Below the pieces are notes generated by a model that saw only the letters and a program-made list of their open reading frames with translations, was not told the origin of the DNA and ran no database searches. A stretch of 64,000 nt of DNA, taken from assembly GCF_009910845.1 (NCBI RefSeq), contig NZ_SIJB01000005.1, positions 1 through 64,000 of the forward strand, given 5' to 3'. The position numbers were made by a program, and so were the translations under genes. Origin of the DNA: Chengkuizengella marina. Its GTDB lineage: Bacteria; Bacillota; Bacilli; Paenibacillales; KCTC-33759. Shown one piece after another: positions 7,820 to 14,670 of the stretch (positions within the stretch are counted from its first letter, which is position 1; each line of letters opens with the position of its first letter).

Positions 7820-8908
7820 ATGGGAGAGTTAGTTATTCATCGTGTTGAAAAAAAGTACCTTAATCATAATGGAAATCCCAGTAAAAATCCTTCTTTTCAA
7901 TTATACCCAATGAACCTAAGTATTCAGGAAGGTGAGTTTTTTGGAATTATAGGACCATCAGGTTGTGGAAAAACGACCTTTCTTAAATGTATTGCTGGAT
8001 TAATTCTTCCTGACTCAGGAAATGTGTTGTTAGGAAAGAAAAATTTAACCTATGTTCCTCCAGAAAAACGACCGTTTTCTATGGTATTTCAACAGCCTTT
8101 ATTATTTCCTCATTTGAAGGTGATAGATAATGTTTCTTTTGGTTTGAAAATGCAGGGAATAAATAAAAAAGTGCGATTTGATAAAGCAAAAGATATGCTG
8201 CAAGCTGTGGGTTTATCTGGTTATGAATTAAGACATCCTTATGAATTAAGTGGGGGACAGCAGCAGAGAGTTTCTTTAGCAAGAGCGATTATCATGAATC
8301 CCAAAGTATTATTTTTAGATGAACCATTTAGCGCATTAGATCCAGATTTAAGACAAGAAATGAGAGAGTTAGTAAAACAGCTTCATCAAACGTTTAAAGT
8401 GACAGTCTTGATGGTTACCCATGACAGGGAGGAAGCTTTTCAACTAGCAGATCGACTTGCCATCATGCACGAAGGAAAGCTTTTGCAAGTAGGGACACCT
8501 AAAAATTGTTATGAAAAACCAGATCATATTAAAGTAGCTCAGTTTTTAGGTTCAAAGAATATGATTGAAGGTGTAGTTTCAAAGAATAAATTTATAGGAA
8601 AGTATTTTGAAGTATCACTTGGTTATAACCTTATGAATAAAACTAAAGGCTGGTTGATTATTCGCCCAGAGTTATTCAAACGAATGTGTCCTAATGACCT
8701 AAATCAAACTGTTAATAATGTACACATACAGAGTTTTACGGGTAGAATTAAGGAAGTATCTTATCGTTCCGGTTTTGTTCATTATAAAGTAGATATAAAA
8801 GGACAATCTCTTTATGTAATAGAAACAAATCAATCTGATTTACCTTTGGTGAATGATCAGGTAACCTTACAGCTGAATATAAAAAAACTACACTTTATCC
8901 CCCAATGA
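7820..8908 (+). CDS. ABC transporter ATP-binding protein (YnjD-like)
   Basis: 362 aa. Walker A GPSGCGKTT (about residue 49), Q-loop in VFQQPLLFP, signature LSGGQQQR (about 142), Walker B VLFLDEPFSALD, and the H-loop TH. The extra C-terminal domain of about 120 aa resembles the TOBE-type regulatory domain of spermidine, thiamine and iron importers. It energises the two permeases just upstream. RBS AGGAGG, 24 nt after the second permease. Confidence 0.88.
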   Translation: MGELVIHRVEKKYLNHNGNPSKNPSFQLYPMNLSIQEGEFFGIIGPSGCGKTTFLKCIAGLILPDSGNVLLGKKNLTYVPPEKRPFSMVFQQPLLFPHLKVIDNVSFGLKMQGINKKVRFDKAKDMLQAVGLSGYELRHPYELSGGQQQRVSLARAIIMNPKVLFLDEPFSALDPDLRQEMRELVKQLHQTFKVTVLMVTHDREEAFQLADRLAIMHEGKLLQVGTPKNCYEKPDHIKVAQFLGSKNMIEGVVSKNKFIGKYFEVSLGYNLMNKTKGWLIIRPELFKRMCPNDLNQTVNNVHIQSFTGRIKEVSYRSGFVHYKVDIKGQSLYVIETNQSDLPLVNDQVTLQLNIKKLHFIPQ

Positions 8909-8966
8909 TAAAACCAGATGATTGAGGTGTAATCTGTTCAAAATAAGGTGTGAGGAGGGAGTTATA

Positions 8967-9554
8967 ATGTTAGATACACATGCAAGACATATAGTTCAAC
9001 CAGTGATTAATCAAACAGCTAAATCATTTTTAAACTTAGGATTAACAGCGAATCAAGTCACATGGATTGCTTTTATGATTGGGATTAGTTCGGGTATTTT
9101 TATATATTTTCATTTCTTTGTTATCTCTGTTATTTTACTCTGGGTTTCTGGTTTTTTAGATGCAGTTGACGGCTCGATGGCACGAGAGGAGAAAAAGACA
9201 ACAGCTTGGGGTACGGTCATGGATATTACTTTTGATCGAATAGTAGAGTTATCTGTGATCATAGGATTAGCTATCATTTTTCCAGAAGCTCAGTTTGTTT
9301 TATTGTTATTAACCGCATCGATTGTTTTTTCAATGACTGTATTTTTGACTGTTGGGGCATTATCAGAAAAAAAAGGAATTAAATCTTTTTATTATCAAGC
9401 AGGATTAGCAGAACGTACAGAAGGATTTATTTTATTTTCATTTATGATTTTATTAAATGATTGGTTAATATGGATTACACTTCTATTTTTTATTGTAGAA
9501 ATGATTACGGGATTGCAACGATTGTTAGAAGCAAGAAAGATACTGAAAGACTAA
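8967..9554 (+). CDS. CDP-alcohol phosphatidyltransferase family protein (YnjF-like)
   Basis: 195 aa. It carries the full family signature D-G-x2-A-R-x8-G-x3-D-x3-D in DGSMAREEKKTTAWGTVMD and the next residues, with four to six membrane helices. Such enzymes join a CDP-activated lipid or alcohol to a second alcohol to make phospholipids. The acceptor is unknown. ATG at 8967 is preferred because GAGGAGGG lies just upstream; a longer reading from 8922 lacks a good site. As last gene of the operon it matches E. coli ynjF. Confidence 0.8.
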   Translation: MLDTHARHIVQPVINQTAKSFLNLGLTANQVTWIAFMIGISSGIFIYFHFFVISVILLWVSGFLDAVDGSMAREEKKTTAWGTVMDITFDRIVELSVIIGLAIIFPEAQFVLLLLTASIVFSMTVFLTVGALSEKKGIKSFYYQAGLAERTEGFILFSFMILLNDWLIWITLLFFIVEMITGLQRLLEARKILKD

Positions 9555-9633
9555 ATATTAGATGTAGAGGTTGTCAGCCATAAAAAAATATAAATCAAAT
9601 ATAATGGAGCGGTTTTTAGTTTCATAATAAAGG

Positions 9634-9660
9634 CCGTTTTCAAAAACGGTTTTTTCTTTT
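9634..9660 (+). terminator. Terminator of the ynj-like operon
   Basis: CCGTTT, loop TCAA, AAACGG, followed by a T-rich tail. It lies 80 nt after the phosphatidyltransferase. Confidence 0.75.
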
Positions 9661-9829
9661 TTCTAGACCTATAGTCACAAAAGTAGTAAATTTATATAAT
9701 AAAGTGAATGAAAGTATACTTACTTTTTTATTGTAGTATATTTCAAGTCATTTGATTGTATAAGGTAAAAATCACAGATAGGTGATTTTCTTAGTATATT
9801 AAAGTAATAGAAATTGAAGGGATTTAGAC

Positions 9830-10855
9830 ATGAATAAAGTAAAAAAATGGTTAGCTTTATTACTTGGCAAACGAATTTTTAAAACTGGATTATCTGTTTT
9901 TATAACGGCAACCATTTGTGAATTTTTAAATTGGCCTGTATTGTTTGCAATCATTGCTGCAATCGTAACGATAGAACCTACAGTGAATGCATCGATTCAA
10001 AAAGGGAAAATTCGTCTACCAGCTGCTGCAATGGGGGCTGGTGTTGCTATGATATTTGATTTTGCTTTAGGTCAAACCCCAATCTCTTATGCTTTAGCAG
10101 CATTCGTTACGATATTGCTATGCCATAAGTTTCGTTGGGATGATGCAATAATTGTTGCTACTCTAACAGCCGTAAACATGATCGCTATAACTGAAAATGA
10201 TTTTCTTGTCAGCTTTCTAACTCGAGTAGGCACTACTTCAGTAGGTATTATTACCTCTGTTGCCGTAAACTTTTTTGTACTTCCTCCTAATTTTATGGGG
10301 CAAATAACGAAAGCCAAAACAAATTTAATGAGTGATACTAAAAGTTTGGTTGATAAAATTATTTCTTTTCAATTGGATCAAAAAGGAAATCAAGAAGAAC
10401 TAGAAAACTCACTCACTTCTCTACAGAAAAGGTTAGATCATACGATTAAGTTAATTGAATATCAGAAGGAAGAATACCGCTATCATCGATTTAAAAACAC
10501 AGAATATAAAATATTAAAACGAATACAGACAAAGTTGAAATTATTAGATAAAATTAATCATCATGTATACGATATGTTGTATCTAACATCAGAAGATCGA
10601 TGTATGCATACAAACGATAAAGATATATTAATGAAAGCTTGGTCTGATATCTCTATATACTTTGATTGGGAACACAAAAATACTGAGAAAAATTTTGAAA
10701 TTCATCAAAATATATCAGAGCTTTTTTATTTGTTACACAGACAAATTGATGTTGAGCAAACAGAAGATTATATGGATAAAAGCAGTTCCATTGCATACGA
10801 ATTATTGGCTATACATTCTTTAATCTGTAAAAGGTCATTTTTGAAATCAACTTAG
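9830..10855 (+). CDS. Aromatic acid exporter family (ArAE_1/DUF939) membrane protein
   Basis: 341 aa. The N-terminal 150 residues hold four or five membrane segments of the FUSC-like fold (GLSVFITATICEFLNWP, AIVTIEPTVNASIQKG, MGAGVAMIFDFALG). The rest is a long, charged, helical cytoplasmic domain. B. subtilis YqjA and YgaE are family members. Related AaeB proteins export aromatic carboxylic acids, but the Gram-positive branch has no proven substrate. It is a single gene; upstream at 9768-9789 a weak AAAATCAC/GTGATTTT hairpin is visible but was not called a terminator. Confidence 0.8.
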   Translation: MNKVKKWLALLLGKRIFKTGLSVFITATICEFLNWPVLFAIIAAIVTIEPTVNASIQKGKIRLPAAAMGAGVAMIFDFALGQTPISYALAAFVTILLCHKFRWDDAIIVATLTAVNMIAITENDFLVSFLTRVGTTSVGIITSVAVNFFVLPPNFMGQITKAKTNLMSDTKSLVDKIISFQLDQKGNQEELENSLTSLQKRLDHTIKLIEYQKEEYRYHRFKNTEYKILKRIQTKLKLLDKINHHVYDMLYLTSEDRCMHTNDKDILMKAWSDISIYFDWEHKNTEKNFEIHQNISELFYLLHRQIDVEQTEDYMDKSSSIAYELLAIHSLICKRSFLKST

Positions 10856-11004
10856 TAACAGAGAAAGGTAAGGTAATACCATCCATTTTAATAAAAATGA
10901 GGAACTAAAATAAAAGTGGATGAAGAAAGGGGCAACTTTTGAATTATTGTAATCGCTTAACTTGAATGGAGTTAAAAGTTTTGTTTATAAAAATTTTAAT
11001 TTTT

Positions 11005-11043
11005 TGCCCAATGAAAAATTGAGGGAATGTTTTCCATTGGGCA
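11005..11043. other. Stable hairpin, 9-bp perfect stem
   Basis: TGCCCAATG at 11005-11013 pairs with CATTGGGCA at 11035-11043; AAAA/TTTT can extend it inward. Neither side has a T run, so it is not a classical terminator. Confidence 0.5.
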
Positions 11044-11133
11044 GTGAAACAAATTTAAAAAAATAATGTAAATATTAAACCCTAATTTACATGTCATTAA
11101 TATTAACATGGCATCTAAAAAAATGCACTGTAC

Positions 11134-11265
11134 TAGACTAAAATCAAGAAAATAATTATAAATTAACATGGATGAGTTATGTAATATTACACAAGTTGTT
11201 TAATTGAATGGTTAAAAATGGGTATACAACCTAATCAACATTTAATGTTGATTAGGTTGTTTTTA
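11134..11265 (+). ncRNA. Candidate small RNA or truncated tagO leader (promoter to terminator)
   Basis: A possible promoter, TAGACT (11134-11139), 17 nt, TATAAA (11157-11162), is followed about 60 nt later by a perfect 16-bp stem. That stem is 11226-11241 with 11245-11260, three-base loop, and it runs into TTTTT. The transcript would be about 95 nt and has no ORF with an RBS. The terminator ends 155 nt before tagO, so it could instead be a tagO attenuator. It is too far from the gene at 9830-10855 to be an ordinary end for it, though that is possible. The promoter is inference. Confidence 0.4.
11226..11265 (+). terminator. Strong intrinsic terminator without an obvious gene
   Basis: Perfect 16-bp stem, loop TTA, followed by TTTTATTATT. 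One of the strongest terminators in the window although no coding region lies in the preceding 370 nt. Confidence 0.85.
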
Positions 11266-11419
11266 TTATTATAGTTATTTGTTGTTAAAAAAACGTGATC
11301 ACTACGCCTTCTGTAAATGTATGATTGAATTTTGTGATTTATATTAAATTTATGGACTGAGGGTCGTATGAGGCAAGTTAATTTCGGAAAAACTAACGAT
11401 CATTGACATGTAAGAGGAT

Positions 11420-12379
11420 GTGATCGTAATTTTACTTTATCTAATCCCATTTATCGTGGCTTTTGGAACAGTGTATGCTCTAGTGCCTGTAATGAAAGAT
11501 ACAGCAGTGAAAATAAAGTTTGTGGATCAGCCCAGTAAGAGGAAAATACATCATACTCCCATTCCTTTAATGGGAGGTGTGATTATTTATATCGGTTGTA
11601 TATGTTCTATGTTGATTTTTGATGGGCTATCACCAAGAACTTTAACATTGCTTATTGGAGGTACGATGTTGTTATTGACAGGATTAATGGACGATTGGTA
11701 TAAAACAAAAGGATTAGATTTTCCCATATTACCTAGAATTATTGTCTATGTTTTAGCAGCATCTATTCCAATTTATTATGGGTTAGAAATTCAAGGTATA
11801 ACAAATCTTACGGGTCAGGGGATGATATTTTTCCCCAGCTGGATTAGTTGGATAGTCACGATCCTTTGGGTTTTTTGCATTACAAATATGGTGAATTTTA
11901 TTGATGGCGTTGATGGATTAGCAACGGGAATTGTGACAATATCGGCCTGTACTTTATTTGTAGTTTCAATGTTAAAAGGTCAAGAGGGATCAGCCATAAT
12001 GGCAATCATAATTGTAGCTTGTTGTTTAGCTTTTCTAGCTTATAATTTTTATCCGGCAAAAATTTTTATGGGTGATGCTGGTGCTATTTTTTTAGGTTAT
12101 GCACTCGCCATTCTTTCTTTGGATGGAGCATTAAAAAGTGCGACAGTGGTTTCTATTGTTGTATCTGTATTTGCAATCGGAGTTCCTATTTTTGATACGA
12201 TTTTTGTATTAATCAGAAGAATGATTCAAAACAAAGGGTTACATAAAGCAGACAATCTTCATACACATCATAGTTTAATGAAATGGGGACTTACCCAAAT
12301 TCAAACGGTTTCTTTTTTATATTTAGTTGGTGTTGTTTTTTCATTGATGTCCATTATAATATTACTTATTTTTAAATAA
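11420..12379 (+). CDS. tagO: Undecaprenyl-phosphate N-acetylglucosamine 1-phosphate transferase (TagO/WecA type)
   Basis: 319 aa polytopic membrane enzyme that starts wall teichoic acid synthesis by moving GlcNAc-1-P from UDP-GlcNAc to undecaprenyl phosphate. Family motifs: DQPSKRKIHHTPIPLMGG near the N-terminus, LTGLMDDWY, NFIDGVDGLATG, IFMGDAGAIFLGY, and a C-terminal histidine motif LHTHHSLMKWG. About ten membrane segments. The start is a GTG with AAGAGG only 2 nt upstream, which is poor spacing, so the exact start is uncertain. It is not in an operon with other wall genes here, and stands after a 564-bp regulatory-looking spacer. Confidence 0.88.
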   Translation: MIVILLYLIPFIVAFGTVYALVPVMKDTAVKIKFVDQPSKRKIHHTPIPLMGGVIIYIGCICSMLIFDGLSPRTLTLLIGGTMLLLTGLMDDWYKTKGLDFPILPRIIVYVLAASIPIYYGLEIQGITNLTGQGMIFFPSWISWIVTILWVFCITNMVNFIDGVDGLATGIVTISACTLFVVSMLKGQEGSAIMAIIIVACCLAFLAYNFYPAKIFMGDAGAIFLGYALAILSLDGALKSATVVSIVVSVFAIGVPIFDTIFVLIRRMIQNKGLHKADNLHTHHSLMKWGLTQIQTVSFLYLVGVVFSLMSIIILLIFK

Positions 12380-12418
12380 TTCGTTATGTATAAATTTGTG
12401 ACTGTCTAAAAAAATGAA

Positions 12419-12448
12419 TTGACAACATTCTTGTTTCAATGTTAAGGT
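12419..12448 (+). promoter_or_regulatory. Possible promoter of the bmrCD leader transcript
   Basis: -35 TTGACA at 12419-12424 and an extended -10, TG at 12440-12441 followed by TAAGGT at 12443-12448, 18-nt spacer. The -10 is weak, so the exact site is uncertain. Confidence 0.4.
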
Positions 12449-12481
12449 TATAAAGAAATTTTTAGAAAAGGAGGGTTTTTA

Positions 12482-12583
12482 ATGAACTTCATGACAATGT
12501 TATTTCAAAAGTTTGACTTTAGAATTGATATTAGAACATTCCAAATCGATTTAGAGACCTCTCCATCGGTGGACTTATTTTAA
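12482..12583 (+). CDS. 33-aa leader peptide, candidate BmrB-type attenuation peptide
   Basis: ATG at 12482 follows AAGGAGGG (12468-12475) at ideal spacing, and the frame closes at TAA 12581-12583. The middle of the peptide alternates polar and hydrophobic residues (QKFDFRIDIRTFQIDL), and three Met lie within the first six residues. It has no homologue I recognise. In B. subtilis the bmrCD exporter genes follow bmrB, a leader ORF whose translation controls transcription attenuation. Here the ORF occupies the same place and is followed by mutually exclusive RNA hairpins (12556-12689). Codons 25-29 contain an RNA segment able to pair with the start of terminator 1. Its likely role is cis-regulatory rather than as a functional protein. 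Confidence 0.65.
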   Translation: MNFMTMLFQKFDFRIDIRTFQIDLETSPSVDLF

Positions 12584-12612
12584 AAAATAATCCATTTTAT
12601 TACATAAACGAT

Positions 12613-12644
12613 GGTGCAGGTCACTAGTTGATCTGTGCCTTTTT
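12613..12644 (+). terminator. Leader terminator 1 (segments 1:2)
   Basis: 11-bp stem with three G-T pairs (12613-12623 with 12629-12639), loop CTAGT, then five T. It starts 29 nt after the leader ORF stop. Confidence 0.75.
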
Positions 12645-12652
12645 AATTTCTA

Positions 12653-12689
12653 AAAAAAGGCACTATCATTAAATGATACTGCCTTTTTT
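12653..12689 (+). terminator. Leader terminator 2 (segments 3:4)
   Basis: AAAAAAGGCA (12653-12662) pairs with TGCCTTTTTT (12680-12689). One C/C mismatch and an inner TATCAT/ATGATA stem follow, and the T run is part of the 3' arm. Confidence 0.8.
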
Positions 12690-12832
12690 GTTTTCTGAAG
12701 TATTTATTTTTGCAAATTTTAACTTTTAAATATAAAAGCAAAAGAAATATTTTATTAGTTTTTCAAGAAGCTCGGATAATATATGGAAATTACTGATATT
12801 TTTAATGGAGGTGAAGTTTATTAGAAAAAAAC

Positions 12833-12872
12833 TTGAAAAAAAATGTTTGTATGATAATATAAAAACAAACAT
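12833..12872 (+). promoter_or_regulatory. Proximal bmrC promoter embedded in an 8-bp inverted repeat
   Basis: TTGAAA (12833-12838), 16 nt, TAATAT (12855-12860) resembles a promoter 57 nt before bmrC. ATGTTTGT (12843-12850) and ACAAACAT (12865-12872) form a perfect inverted repeat around the -10, which suits a dimeric repressor. So bmrCD may be transcribed both through the attenuator and from this site. Confidence 0.5.
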
Positions 12873-12916
12873 GTGTTCGGTATTTTTTATTTCAGTTTAT
12901 GAAAGGGGGAAAAACT

Positions 12917-14656
12917 TTGTTTTCAGTATTAGTGAAATTAAGCTGGTTTTTTAAAAAGCATTGGATTCGTTACAGTATAGCCATATTTTTACTTATTTTT
13001 GTGGGAGTTTTGGAAATCATTCCACCAAAAATGTTAGGTGTTTCCATTGATTACATACAGAATGGTACGCTAACATTTAATAAATTGCTTGAGTTTATTT
13101 TCATACTGGGTGGATTAGCTGTAGTTATTTATGTAATTACCTATGTATGGATGTATCAATTGTTTGGCGGATCCTTTCTTGTTGAACGTACTAAACGCTC
13201 TAGACTTATGAAACACCTTTTAAAAATGACACCTACTTTTTATGAAAAGAATAAAACAGGGGACTTAATGGCAAGAGCAACAAATGATTTAAAGGCAATT
13301 TCTATGACAGCTGGGTTCGGGGTTCTGACGCTTGTAGATTCATCAATATATGCTTCAGTTATCTTACTGTCTATGGGGATTATGATTAGTTGGAAGCTTA
13401 CTTTAGCAGCTATCATTCCATTACCGCTTATGGCTTTGGCTATGAATAAATATGGGAAAGCTTTACATGAGAGATTTACTGAAGCCCAAAATTCATTCGG
13501 TGAAATGAATGACCAAGTCCTCGAATCGATTGCAGGTGTACGTGTTGTTAGAGCTTATGTGCAAGAAAAAGCAGATCAAGGGAGATTTTTTGATGCAACA
13601 ACAGACGTTTACAATAAAAATATTTCAGTAGCAAAGGTAGATTCATTGTTTGAACCGACTATTAAAATATTAGTTGGATGCAGTTATTTAATTGGGTTAG
13701 GATACGGAAGTTATCTTGTATTTCATAACGATCTTACATTAGGAGAGCTTGTTACATTTAATATTTATCTTGGCATGATGATCTGGCCTATGTTTGCGAT
13801 CGGTGAATTGATTAATGTGATGCAACGCGGAAATGCCTCTTTGGATCGTGTAAGTGAAACACTTTCTTATGACCCTGATATTAGAGATAAAGAAGAAACG
13901 ATAAAAGTTGCTGCTGCAAAAGATATTCATTTTGACGATGTAACTTTTAAATATCCAACATCTACTTTTGACAATTTAAAAAATGTTTCATTTTCTATTA
14001 GACGTGGAGAAACATTAGGAATTGTAGGTAAAACAGGCAGTGGTAAAACCACATTGTTAAAACAACTGCTACGTGAATATCCACTAGGTGAAGGAAGAAT
14101 TAAGATTTCTGGAACAGCTATAGATGATATAGCACTTCATGATTTAGGAAAATGGATAGGTTACGTACCTCAGGAGCAAATCCTATTTTCAAAAACGGTA
14201 CGGGAAAATATTTTATTTGGAAAAAGCAATGCTAGTGAACGTGACATTGAAAAAGCACTGGATCTAGCTTCATTGAAGAAAGATTTGAATACATTGCCTG
14301 ATGGGTTGAAAACTTTAGTAGGAGAAAAGGGTGTAGCTTTATCAGGTGGACAGAAGCAGCGGGTTTCTATCGCGAGAGCGATTATCGCTAATCCAGAAAT
14401 TCTAATTCTAGATGATGCACTTTCAGCAGTGGATGGAAAAACAGAAGCAAAAATCATAGGCAACTTACAAAAAGAAAGAAAAGGGAAAACAACGCTAATA
14501 TCAACCCATCGTTTATCTGCTGTTCAACATGCTGATAACATATTAGTTCTTGATCATGGAAAAATTGTTCAGCAGGGAACTCATGAAGAGTTAATTAAAG
14601 AAGATGGTTGGTATAAAGAACAGTACGAACGTCAGCAGCTTGAGGACGTGGAATAG
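12917..14656 (+). CDS. bmrC: Heterodimeric multidrug ABC exporter, BmrC-type subunit
   Basis: 579 aa from TTG at 12917, chosen because GGGGG lies 8 nt upstream; an ATG at 12899 gives 585 aa, the B. subtilis length. It has six membrane segments, then a nucleotide-binding domain with Walker A GKTGSGKTT, signature LSGGQKQR and Walker B LILDDALSAVD. The residue after the Walker B Asp is Asp, not the catalytic Glu. This marks the degenerate ATP site that is characteristic of BmrC in the BmrC/BmrD pair. The exporter pumps drugs and dyes out through the membrane. It follows a leader ORF with attenuator and precedes its partner by 14 nt. Confidence 0.88.
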   Translation: MFSVLVKLSWFFKKHWIRYSIAIFLLIFVGVLEIIPPKMLGVSIDYIQNGTLTFNKLLEFIFILGGLAVVIYVITYVWMYQLFGGSFLVERTKRSRLMKHLLKMTPTFYEKNKTGDLMARATNDLKAISMTAGFGVLTLVDSSIYASVILLSMGIMISWKLTLAAIIPLPLMALAMNKYGKALHERFTEAQNSFGEMNDQVLESIAGVRVVRAYVQEKADQGRFFDATTDVYNKNISVAKVDSLFEPTIKILVGCSYLIGLGYGSYLVFHNDLTLGELVTFNIYLGMMIWPMFAIGELINVMQRGNASLDRVSETLSYDPDIRDKEETIKVAAAKDIHFDDVTFKYPTSTFDNLKNVSFSIRRGETLGIVGKTGSGKTTLLKQLLREYPLGEGRIKISGTAIDDIALHDLGKWIGYVPQEQILFSKTVRENILFGKSNASERDIEKALDLASLKKDLNTLPDGLKTLVGEKGVALSGGQKQRVSIARAIIANPEILILDDALSAVDGKTEAKIIGNLQKERKGKTTLISTHRLSAVQHADNILVLDHGKIVQQGTHEELIKEDGWYKEQYERQQLEDVE

Positions 14657-14670
14657 AAAGAGGTGGAAAT

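Larger units (their letters stand above)
10856..11419. other. Gene-free 564-bp region rich in inverted repeats
   Basis: No ORF with a plausible RBS was found. It contains a 9-bp hairpin (11005-11043), an 8-bp inverted repeat ATGTAAAT/ATTTACAT (11066-11092), a 10-bp palindrome GTAATATTAC near 11181, a candidate promoter (11134-11162) and a very strong terminator (11226-11265). It may host a small RNA or a long tagO leader. Confidence 0.6.
12556..12689 (+). promoter_or_regulatory. Candidate ribosome-mediated transcription attenuator of the bmrCD operon
   Basis: Five RNA segments alternate. Segment 0 (12556-12568, inside the leader ORF) can pair with segment 1 (12609-12622): GACCT/AGGTC plus CCATCG/CGATGG. 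Segment 1 (12613-12623) can instead pair with segment 2 (12629-12639) to form terminator 1. Segment 2 (GTGCCTTTTT, 12635-12644) is a perfect 10-bp match to segment 3 (AAAAAGGCAC, 12654-12663), the antiterminator. Segment 3 can instead pair with segment 4 as terminator 2. A ribosome finishing the ORF would cover segment 0 and favour termination. A stalled or absent ribosome would let 0:1 and 2:3 form and allow read-through. The base pairings are seen; the mechanism is inferred. Confidence 0.65.

Noticed and set aside
9768-9789. Hairpin AAAATCAC/GTGATTTT upstream of the ArAE-like gene
   Set aside because: Short and weak, without a clear T run or a gene directly before it; a terminator already lies at 9634.
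12811-12954. GTG ORF of 47 codons that overlaps the start of bmrC
   Set aside because: The GGAG lies directly against the GTG with no spacing, and the frame crosses the promoter-like inverted repeat.
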